NCBI GenBank assembly: GCA_043810345.1
Contig: JBDROF010000053.1
Coordinates: 1-32,444 of the forward strand
DNA: 32,444 nucleotides
From: QYOJ01 sp043810345
Lineage (GTDB): Bacteria; Bacteroidota; Bacteroidia; Bacteroidales; FEN-979
Direction of reading: 5' to 3'
Numbering within the stretch: the first letter of the stretch is position 1; each line of letters starts with the position of its first letter. Positions 26,610 to 32,444 of the stretch are shown here, piece after piece. A program made the position numbers and the translations under genes. The notes under the pieces were generated by a model. That model saw only the letters and a program-made list of their open reading frames with translations. It was not told where the DNA came from and searched no databases.

Positions 26610-27251
26610 TCAGTCGTCGTTTTGAATATAATCATCCTGTTCCTTTGTCGGATTTCCGGAATATTCTCCGGACAATGAAATGGCCTGGGTGAAGACATAG
26701 GCAGCCTGAAGATACGATGTAGGGCAAAGTGGAAAACATTCCATGCACCTGTGGCACTCCTTCGCGGCAATCTCAGGAATAAAACAGATCTCCTTATGGA
26801 TCCCTCTGTCAACAAATCCCACCGCATTCAGTTTCTTCACCTCGGCACAGTATCTGACACACAGCCCGCAATGAATGCAAAATGAGGCCTCTTTTTCAAA
26901 CCGATCTTTATCGGCTCCATATTCCTGTGCCAGTTCCTGCAGTTTCGGGGAATTCGGGGCATGGGCCAGCAGCAGCTCCAGGAGGGTTTTGCGAATTCTG
27001 TCTACCTTCTCAGACCTGGTTTTGACAACCAGGTTTTCTTCCACCGGGTACACGCAGGAGGCAACGAGCTTTGACCAACCGTTGCCCTCCACTTCTACGA
27101 TGCATATGCGGCAGCCCCCGAAAGGCTCCAGTTTTTCGTGGCAACAGAGTGTGGGTATAGATATCCCTGCACTCTGGGCTCCCGAAAGCACGGTCATCCC
27201 TTCCCTTGCTTTGACCTCTTTTCCATCAATATGTACAAGGATCTCATTCAT
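26610..27251 (-). CDS. NuoG N-terminal/HoxU-like iron-sulfur subunit
   Basis: A 212-residue electron-transfer subunit. An N-terminal [2Fe-2S] domain has Cys36, Cys47, Cys50 and Cys66 with complex I NuoG spacing. Two [4Fe-4S] motifs follow: C125-IH-C128-GL-C131-VRY-C135 and C166-HR-C169-ME-C172-FPL-C176. Where NuoG and HoxU normally carry the His-Cys3 cluster (HxxxCxxCxxxxxC), this protein reads L-L-A-H-A-P-N-S-P-K-L-Q: the His is kept but the cysteines are gone, so that cluster is absent. It probably relays electrons between the NuoE/NuoF pair and HdrA/MvhD. ATG 27251 gives the standard start of the ferredoxin fold; sequence upstream is repeat DNA. Confidence 0.87.
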   Translation of the reverse strand: MNEILVHIDGKEVKAREGMTVLSGAQSAGISIPTLCCHEKLEPFGGCRICIVEVEGNGWSKLVASCVYPVEENLVVKTRSEKVDRIRKTLLELLLAHAPNSPKLQELAQEYGADKDRFEKEASFCIHCGLCVRYCAEVKKLNAVGFVDRGIHKEICFIPEIAAKECHRCMECFPLCPTSYLQAAYVFTQAISLSGEYSGNPTKEQDDYIQNDD

Positions 27252-27294
27252 TCTTTCTATTTCTGTTAATATACTGCGAACGGGTTTTCTATTA

Positions 27295-27390
27295 AAGCCC
27301 CAAGATCCAAGCCTCAAGCCCCAAATCCCAAGTGTTGTAGACAGGCCCTCTTGAAATTTGGAATTTGAAATTTAGGACTTGGAATTTTAT
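27295..27390. repeat. CCAAG/CTTGG-rich intergenic repeat, copy 1
   Basis: The left arm contains repeated CCAAG and CAAGCC units (AGCCCCAAGATCCAAGCC...). The right arm contains GGAATTTGAAATTT and GGACTTGGAATTTT. The arms are roughly complementary in base content and opposite in orientation. The element is in inverted orientation relative to copy 2 (29802-29905), with a different 15-20-base core. It fills the gap between the NuoF- and NuoG-like genes. Confidence 0.7.
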
Positions 27391-27409
27391 ACTTAACATA
27401 AGAAAGGGT

Positions 27410-29329
27410 TTATCCAGTTTTAACGATCATTCTCTCTTCTTCCGGGATAGGAAAAGGAACAGGCTCGCCGGAAATCTTTTTCACCGCACCAAATTTAGAG
27501 GGGCAAACTTCAAAGCAAGTTTCGCACTTTGTACATTTCTCCTGGTCAATTATATGGATCTTTTTCTTGTCGCCATCAATTGCATCGACAGGACACTTTT
27601 TAAGGCAGATCATACAGGCGCTGCATGTTGTAGGGTCAATATAGTAGGATATCAGCTCCTTGCAGGACAACGCCACGCATCGTTTCTCCTTGATGTGTGC
27701 CTCATACTCATCTCTGAAGTAGCGCAATGTGCTTAGAAACGGGTTTGGCGCAGTTTTACCCAGAGCACAAAGGGAGGCTTCAATGGCTGTTTCGGATAGC
27801 ACTTCCAAAAGCTCGATGTCTCCCTCTTTTCCCTTTCCTTCGGTGATATTCGTGAGAATCTTGTGCATCTGCCTCAGCCCTTCACGGCAGGGAAGACATT
27901 TCCCGCATGATTCATCCGTGAGGAAGTCAATAAAATACCTGGCGACATCCACCATACAGGTATCTTCATCCATGACGATCATTCCCCCCGATCCCATCAT
28001 GGAACCAGCCGTGGTGAGTTCATCAAAACCAACTTTCAAATCTAACTGCTCCTCAGGGATACATCCTCCTGACGGTCCCCCGGTCTGTACTGCTTTGAAC
28101 TTTTTGCCTCCGGGGATTCCACCGCCTATCTTGTAAATAATATCTTTCAGGGTGATGCCCATGGGGACTTCCACAAGGCCGGTATTGGCTATCTTACCAA
28201 CCAGGGAAAAAATCTTCGTGCCCTTGCTTCCCTCTGTGCCGATTGAGGCAAAAACATCGGCTCCTTTATTAATAATCAAGGGTATAGTGGCCCATGTCTC
28301 TACATTATTAATATTTGTCGGCTTATCCCAGAGCCCTCTCACAGCCGGATATGGCGGCCTCGGTCTTGGTTCGCCTGCCTTACCCTCCAGGGACATAAGA
28401 AGCGCTGTTTCTTCACCACAAACGAAGGCACCGGCTCCCCGATGCACCTTAATGTTAAAATCGAATCCAGAGCCGAGGATATCTTTCCCAAGAAGACCAT
28501 ATTCCTCCGCATGCCCGATAGCAATACCCAGGTTCTCCAGCGCCAGGGGATATTCCTGGCGAACGTATATATATCCCTCCTGAGCGCCGATGGCAAAGGC
28601 TCCGATAAGTAGGCCCTCCATTACACAAAAAGGATTTCCTTCCATGAGGGCTCTATCCATGTATGCCCCAGGATCTCCCTCATCGCAGTTGACTACTACA
28701 TACTTTGGTTTCCCTGGGGCGTTACGGGCAAATTCCCACTTTATCCCCGCTGGGAAACCTCCTCCACCCCGGCCCCTCAAATTTGCTCTTTTCACTTCTC
28801 CGATAACCTGCTCTGGCGTCATTTCGAAAAGCGCTTTAGCTAAAGCGTGATAACCGCCAATGGCGAGGTAATCTTCAATGCTTCTTGGGTCAATCCTTTT
28901 ATTGGGGCCGAAAACAATACGCTCTTGATTCTTATAAAAGGGGATATCGGATTCATGGATCACTTTTTCGCCTGTGGTTGGGTCGACATAAAGTAAGCGG
29001 TCGACAACCTCCCTCTCCTGTCTGGTGTGTGATACAATCTCGGCAACATCTTCTGGTGTGACCTGGAGATAGCATATCTCCTCTGGATCAATAACAACAA
29101 TGGGACCTTTCTCACAAAAACCGTGGCAACCGGTTCTTCTATAGTCTACCTCAGCCTTTAATCCTTGTTTTTCTATTTCCTGCTCAATAGCAGCAGCCAC
29201 ATTTTCACTCCCAGTAGCATGACAGGCAGTGCCGGAACACAGCGTAATACACGGCTTATCAGGATCCCTTTTTGATAAGATGTCCTTTCTGAAGTTTTCC
29301 AGTTCGGCTGGCGAGTTTATCCTTGGCAT
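27410..29329 (-). CDS. NuoF/HndC-like NAD(H)-binding flavoprotein subunit
   Basis: A 639-residue fusion. The N-terminal thioredoxin-like [2Fe-2S] domain has Cys31, Cys36, Cys68 and Cys72. The 51-kDa FMN/NAD(H) domain has GRGGGGFPAG at 186-195 and NCDEGDPGAYMDR at 214-226. An SLBB segment follows, then the [4Fe-4S] site C475-GK-C478-LP-C481 with Cys521. Two ferredoxin motifs end it (Cys569/572/575/579 and 599/602/605/609). This layout is that of HndC and the NuoF-like subunits of bifurcating hydrogenases, not respiratory complex I. It should exchange hydride with NAD(H) through FMN and pass electrons to the Fe-S chain. nuoE lies 9 bases upstream. Confidence 0.92.
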   Translation of the reverse strand: MPRINSPAELENFRKDILSKRDPDKPCITLCSGTACHATGSENVAAAIEQEIEKQGLKAEVDYRRTGCHGFCEKGPIVVIDPEEICYLQVTPEDVAEIVSHTRQEREVVDRLLYVDPTTGEKVIHESDIPFYKNQERIVFGPNKRIDPRSIEDYLAIGGYHALAKALFEMTPEQVIGEVKRANLRGRGGGGFPAGIKWEFARNAPGKPKYVVVNCDEGDPGAYMDRALMEGNPFCVMEGLLIGAFAIGAQEGYIYVRQEYPLALENLGIAIGHAEEYGLLGKDILGSGFDFNIKVHRGAGAFVCGEETALLMSLEGKAGEPRPRPPYPAVRGLWDKPTNINNVETWATIPLIINKGADVFASIGTEGSKGTKIFSLVGKIANTGLVEVPMGITLKDIIYKIGGGIPGGKKFKAVQTGGPSGGCIPEEQLDLKVGFDELTTAGSMMGSGGMIVMDEDTCMVDVARYFIDFLTDESCGKCLPCREGLRQMHKILTNITEGKGKEGDIELLEVLSETAIEASLCALGKTAPNPFLSTLRYFRDEYEAHIKEKRCVALSCKELISYYIDPTTCSACMICLKKCPVDAIDGDKKKIHIIDQEKCTKCETCFEVCPSKFGAVKKISGEPVPFPIPEEERMIVKTG

Positions 29330-29338
29330 AATGTTTCC

Positions 29339-29791
29339 TTAATCATAGCTTTTGAACACCTCTGCTGTGTTGGCTGTTGACAGCTTACCATGAGTTTTCC
29401 CATTGATTTCCATCACCGGTCCCAGAGCACAGCAGCCGAGGCAGTTCACCGTGTCCAGGCTGAATTTCAAATCCAGGTCCGTTTCGCCGGGTTTAATTCC
29501 AATCAGGTCTTGCACTGTGTTGAGGACACGCGCTGCTCCACGAACATGACAGGCGGTACCCATGCAAATGTGCACTTCATGACGTCCTTTAGGGACCAGA
29601 CTAAACGCTTTATAAAAGGTAGCGATATGCCGTATCAGGCTTAAAGGAACTTGCAGTTTTTCGCTGACCCTCTCTAAGGTTTCCTTAGGGAGCCAATGAT
29701 TTTCGCTCTGGATCTCAAATAATACCTGGATGAGTGAACTGGCTTCGCCCTGATGTTTATCTATAATCTGATCGATTCGTTCGTTATTCAT
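29339..29791 (-). CDS. NuoE/HndA-like [2Fe-2S] subunit
   Basis: A 150-residue thioredoxin-like ferredoxin. A helical N-terminus (about 5-60, including LPKETLERVSEKLQVPLSLI) is followed by the [2Fe-2S] ligands Cys76, Cys81 (CMGTAC), Cys117 and Cys121 (CLGCC). This matches the 24-kDa subunit of complex I and HndA, partners of the NuoF-type flavoprotein encoded 9 bases downstream. Length is normal for the stand-alone subunit. ATG 29791 is the only start that gives the full helical domain; the repeat element lies just upstream. Confidence 0.92.
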   Translation of the reverse strand: MNNERIDQIIDKHQGEASSLIQVLFEIQSENHWLPKETLERVSEKLQVPLSLIRHIATFYKAFSLVPKGRHEVHICMGTACHVRGAARVLNTVQDLIGIKPGETDLDLKFSLDTVNCLGCCALGPVMEINGKTHGKLSTANTAEVFKSYD

Positions 29792-29801
29792 TGTTCAAAA
29801 T

Positions 29802-29905
29802 ACCAAATTTCAAATTCCAAGTCCCAAATTCCAAGTCCCAAATTCCAAGCGGATTTGCCTTCTGCACTTGGGGCTTGAGGCTTGAATCTTGGGGCTTGGG
29901 GCTTC
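29802..29905. repeat. CCAAG/CTTGG-rich intergenic repeat, copy 2
   Basis: The left arm has three near-identical AAATTCCAAG units spaced by GTCCC. The right arm reads CTTGGGGCTTGAGG, then GAATCTTGGGGCTTGG. The two halves are inversely related and would fold into a long imperfect hairpin in RNA. It fills the gap between the MvhD and NuoE genes and abuts the MvhD stop codon. Copy 1 is the same element inverted. Confidence 0.7.
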
Positions 29906-30671
29906 AAGCAATAGCATACCGTTTGCTGTGTACATCGTACCTGACCAATCCCTGCCTTGATGAACCATTCATGTGTCTTGCTACTTCCGACGGGCTCAGG
30001 CCTAAAGAATCAGCGATTTCACCAGTCGAAAGGGATTTTTTCTGAAGGACCGTGGTAATCAGGCTTATTGCCAATTTATCTGCAATTAATTCTTCAAACA
30101 ATCGTTCAAATTCGGCACTGTTGAAGAACTCGTGATAGGCCTCTTCGGTTCTAACCGGAACATGAAGCCTCTGGGTCAACACGAGCTTAATGTAGGGGAT
30201 GAGCTTTTTTACTGCTTCCAGTTTAAATGCCAATGCAGTATCTACAATGCCTTCGGCTTTTCCGAGAGGCCCCAGCTTCGTGATCTCCGCGCTATATTCA
30301 TTCATGAAATTGGCAAAACGGATTCCTTCACCGGCAGATACCCATTCAAGCCTCAATCGTTCGGGATATATCCCGATGCGCTCCATTATTTTTCTGCATA
30401 CCTGAACCATGCTGAAGGTGTTGAAATTTCCATTGGTAACATAGTGGCAGTCACAAAGATGGCAGCCACCAATAAATACACCGTCGATGCCATTTGTAAA
30501 GGCCCGCAATATATGCAGCAAGTCAACCCTGGAAGAACACATCACCCTTATGAGTCTTATATGCGGGGGGTACTGAAAACGGGAAACACCACACAGGTCA
30601 GCCCCTCCGTAACAGCACCAGTTACAGATGATGCCGATCATTTTTGGTTGAAAGCTAAATTCAGTGCTCAT
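29904..30671 (-). CDS. MvhD-like iron-sulfur subunit with C-terminal winged helix
   Basis: A 255-residue protein. Residues about 10-135 are the MvhD/FlpD domain: C16-NW-C19-C20-Y-G-G-A-D, R-V-M-C45-S-S-R-V-D, and G-G-C70-H-L-C73-D-C75-H-Y. In methanogens this [2Fe-2S] subunit links hydrogenase or formate dehydrogenase to HdrA. Residues 140-200 form a helical linker. Residues 200-255 look like a winged helix-turn-helix (L-S-T-G-E-I-A-D-S-L-G-L-S-P-S-E-V-A-R-H, then wing R-Y-D-V-H-S-K-R-Y). Whether that domain binds DNA or is a docking surface is unknown. ATG 30671 is used because the preceding in-frame sequence is repeat DNA. Confidence 0.85.
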   Translation of the reverse strand: MSTEFSFQPKMIGIICNWCCYGGADLCGVSRFQYPPHIRLIRVMCSSRVDLLHILRAFTNGIDGVFIGGCHLCDCHYVTNGNFNTFSMVQVCRKIMERIGIYPERLRLEWVSAGEGIRFANFMNEYSAEITKLGPLGKAEGIVDTALAFKLEAVKKLIPYIKLVLTQRLHVPVRTEEAYHEFFNSAEFERLFEELIADKLAISLITTVLQKKSLSTGEIADSLGLSPSEVARHMNGSSRQGLVRYDVHSKRYAIA

Positions 30672-30683
30672 TCTTCTTTTTTT

Positions 30684-30710
30684 AAGTTCCAAGGTCCAAA
30701 TTCCAAGTTG
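30684..30710. repeat. Half-copy of the CCAAG repeat, 5' of the MvhD gene
   Basis: AAGTTCCAAGGTCCAAATTC and following bases resemble the left arm of the full intergenic element. Paired with the CTTGG arm at 30851-30886, it frames a segment of about 140 bases that carries a promoter. Confidence 0.55.
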
Positions 30711-30768
30711 ATGATTTAACAAGTTGTCGTTTTATGTCCATTGTTTCCACAGTATTTTTCACAGTGCG

Positions 30769-30776
30769 CAAATATA
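30769..30776 (-). promoter_or_regulatory. -7 box TATATTTG upstream of the MvhD-NuoEFG genes
   Basis: Read on the minus strand, an exact TAnnTTTG match 98 bases before the MvhD ATG, inside the 215-base gap after HdrA. The predicted leader crosses the CCAAG repeat arm. It suggests the MvhD-NuoE-NuoF-NuoG-NTPase genes can be transcribed separately from hdrA by the host's primary sigma factor. A TTTG upstream is only 15 bases away, shorter than usual. Confidence 0.4.
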
Positions 30777-30850
30777 AAACAACATCAACAGCAAACTTTA
30801 GCAACCTTTCACACAGATCTTTTTTCTGAACCATTATCTTCTTACACCTT

Positions 30851-30886
30851 TTTGGGACTTGTCATTTGGATCTTGGGACTTGGGTC
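30851..30886. repeat. Half-copy of the CTTGG repeat, 3' of the HdrA gene
   Basis: GGGACTTGTCATTTGGATC, then TTGGGACTTGGGTC, resembles an inverted arm of the intergenic element. It sits directly after the HdrA stop codon. Confidence 0.55.
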
Positions 30887-32444
30887 TTAAAAACTTGTTG
30901 CAGCATCAATCTGACATAACAGCTCTTCATCAGTATAGTGCTTCAGCGAAATTGCTGAAGTTGGACACACTGCGTTACACAAACCATCTCCTTTGCAGAG
31001 AATGGAATTGACGGTTGCCTTTTTGCCCTTTTGTGTATCACGAAACTCTATCGCACCATAGGTACAGACAGAGATACATGCCCCACATGCTACACAATCA
31101 TGCTCTTTTACTTCGCACACAGAACCGGAAGCGGTGACTGTATCCTGTGAGAGAAGAGTGGCAGCCCGTCCGGCAGCCCCAAACGCCTGGCTTATCGTTT
31201 CGGAAATATGCTTAGGATAGTGGGCTGTCCCGCACAGAAAAACGCCCTCAGCAGCAAAGTCAACCGGTCTTAATTTTACATGGGCTTCCTGGAAGAAACC
31301 ATCCGGATTCATGGGCACCTTGAATAATCGTGCTACTTCCTGACTTCCAGCCGAGGGGATAACAGCGGCAGCCAATGCGACCAAATCGGCATCTATGGCA
31401 AGCCTCTTACCTAAAATCGGATCCAGTACACTTACCCGTAAAATTTCTTTGCCTTTTTCTGTTATAGCTTCCACCAGGGGCTTATCATCTGGTTCATAGC
31501 GGATGAATTTAACATCTTTGCCTGCCGCTTCACGGTAATAATCCTCACTAAATCCATAGGTTCTCATGTCTCTGAAGAGAATGTAGATGTCTATTTTTGG
31601 GTTTATCTCTTTGATTTTCAGAGCATTCTTTACAGAATGGCTACAGCATACCCGGCTGCAGTAATTTCTGTCTTCTTGTCTGCAGCCGACGCATTGGATC
31701 ATCACCAGATTCTCAGCGTCAGTCAGGCTTTTTTCTCCCCGGGCGATTTGCTCGCCCAACTCTACCGAAGTAACTACCTTATCAGTTGTACCATAAAGGT
31801 ATTCTGTGGGTTGATATTCGTCAGCACCTGTAGCGAGGATGGCTGCACCGTGTTTTATCGTTTTGATTCTTCCTTCAGATTTTACGGTGGTCACAAAATT
31901 TCCAACATAACCGGAAACATCTGTGATGGTAGCATCATGAGATACATATATTAACGGATGCTGATAAACCTTACGTATCAAATCACGCAAATATTCCCGG
32001 ACATCCATGCCTTCCAGTGTAGTAGGAATCCGTAGCGCCATTCCTCCCAGGTTTGATTCCTTTTCCAGCAGGTGAACCTCAAATCCCTGGTTGGCCAGGC
32101 TCAGGGCACTGGTCATCCCGGCCACACCTCCTCCGATCACTAATCCCGTCTTGTTGACCGGCAGATCAAATTCCTGCAAAGATTCCAAATGGGTAGTCCG
32201 GGCTACCGACATTCTGACGATGTCCTTGGCTTTTTTTGTAGCCTCCTCCTTTTGTTTGGAATGGACCCAGGAGCAGTGCTCCCGGATGTTCGCCATGTCG
32301 AAGAAATATCGATTGATTCCCCCGTCACGAAGCGTATCTCTGAACAGCGGTTCATGTGGTCTGGGAGTACAGGCAGCGACAACCACGCGATTGAGCCCTT
32401 TTGCCCTGATTGTATTCGCTATTTTCTCGGCAGCATCCGTAGAA
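30887..32444 (-). CDS. HdrA-like FAD/iron-sulfur electron-transfer subunit, N-terminus beyond the window
   Basis: About 519 residues are visible and the frame is open at the right edge; full HdrA proteins are about 650 residues or longer. Visible parts in order: the C-T-P-R-P-H-E-P-L-F region typical of HdrA; the FAD-binding GGGVAGMTSALSLANQGFEV; the cysteine motif C-V-G-C...Y-C-S-R-V-C-C; and two C-terminal ferredoxin motifs, C-V-A-C-G-A-C-I-S-V-C and C-K-G-D-G-L-C-N-A-V-C. In methanogen Hdr the FAD of HdrA is the bifurcating flavin. A GTG at 32386 is an internal valine, not the start, since homologous sequence continues upstream of it. It heads the redox operon within the window. Confidence 0.92.
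   Translation of the reverse strand, partial: STDAAEKIANTIRAKGLNRVVVAACTPRPHEPLFRDTLRDGGINRYFFDMANIREHCSWVHSKQKEEATKKAKDIVRMSVARTTHLESLQEFDLPVNKTGLVIGGGVAGMTSALSLANQGFEVHLLEKESNLGGMALRIPTTLEGMDVREYLRDLIRKVYQHPLIYVSHDATITDVSGYVGNFVTTVKSEGRIKTIKHGAAILATGADEYQPTEYLYGTTDKVVTSVELGEQIARGEKSLTDAENLVMIQCVGCRQEDRNYCSRVCCSHSVKNALKIKEINPKIDIYILFRDMRTYGFSEDYYREAAGKDVKFIRYEPDDKPLVEAITEKGKEILRVSVLDPILGKRLAIDADLVALAAAVIPSAGSQEVARLFKVPMNPDGFFQEAHVKLRPVDFAAEGVFLCGTAHYPKHISETISQAFGAAGRAATLLSQDTVTASGSVCEVKEHDCVACGACISVCTYGAIEFRDTQKGKKATVNSILCKGDGLCNAVCPTSAISLKHYTDEELLCQIDAATSF

Noticed and set aside
27729..28583. Plus-strand frames over the NuoF gene
   Set aside because: Pro/Ser-rich antisense shadows of a gene with clear FMN, NAD and Fe-S motifs.
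29802..29905. CRISPR-like array
   Set aside because: The units are short, unequal and lack unique spacers; the right half is the inverse of the left, so it is an inverted intergenic repeat.
30132..30719. Plus-strand frame of 195 codons over the MvhD gene
   Set aside because: Antisense to the MvhD motifs; composition shows no recognisable fold.
32384..32386. GTG at 32386 as the start of HdrA
   Set aside because: Typical HdrA sequence (…EKIANTIRAKGLNR) continues upstream in frame to the window edge.

Overview
This window comes from a member of the Bacteroidota, most likely an anaerobic Bacteroidales-type lineage and probably environmental. The taxonomic clues in the sequence are: a secreted C10 peptidase with a C-terminal type IX secretion sorting domain; a DUF5916 outer-membrane protein; OprP-type and PorT-type outer-membrane barrels; many TAnnTTTG promoter -7 boxes (the Bacteroidetes primary sigma consensus); and weak Shine-Dalgarno sites. 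I cannot name a genus.

Layout. (1) 1-3.7 kb: a minus-strand pair (membrane protein, then a lipoprotein running off the left edge); a plus-strand START-domain protein; a frameshifted six-helix K+ channel; a TMEM175-family channel; and a decayed heavy-metal-binding (HMA) remnant. (2) 3.7-9.6 kb: a complete phosphate uptake operon (OprP-like porin, PstS, PstC, PstA, PstB, PhoU) behind a promoter preceded by 11-bp-period direct repeats that look like a Pho box. (3) 9.6-15.2 kb: two large hybrid histidine kinases in one minus-strand operon that converges on and overlaps phoU. (4) 15.3-20.5 kb: sugar MFS transporter, sugar-nucleotidyltransferase, small outer-membrane barrel, and a minus-strand rpoN plus PAP2-like membrane protein pair. 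(5) 20.6-25.9 kb: a C10 cysteine peptidase and a DUF5916 gene broken by an in-frame stop. (6) 25.95-32.4 kb: tRNA-Arg(CCT), then a minus-strand redox operon running off the right edge: HdrA-like flavoprotein, MvhD-like protein with a C-terminal winged helix, NuoE-, NuoF- and NuoG-N/HoxU-like subunits, and a MobB-like P-loop NTPase. Its gaps carry a CCAAG/CTTGG-rich repeat not seen elsewhere in the window.

The most interesting part is the last 6.4 kb. The gene order hdrA-mvhD-nuoE-nuoF-nuoG(N) describes an NAD(H)-linked, probably flavin-bifurcating electron-transfer module. It has the same subunit order, as I recall it, as the BamE-I part of class II benzoyl-CoA reductase. No HdrB/C, hydrogenase or catalytic oxidoreductase is in the window, so the partner enzyme is unknown and may lie upstream of hdrA, past the right edge. 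Four genes or gene remnants in the window are disrupted, by an indel, a nonsense codon or a deletion. They may reflect real decay or consensus-sequence errors. They should be checked on reads before being interpreted.
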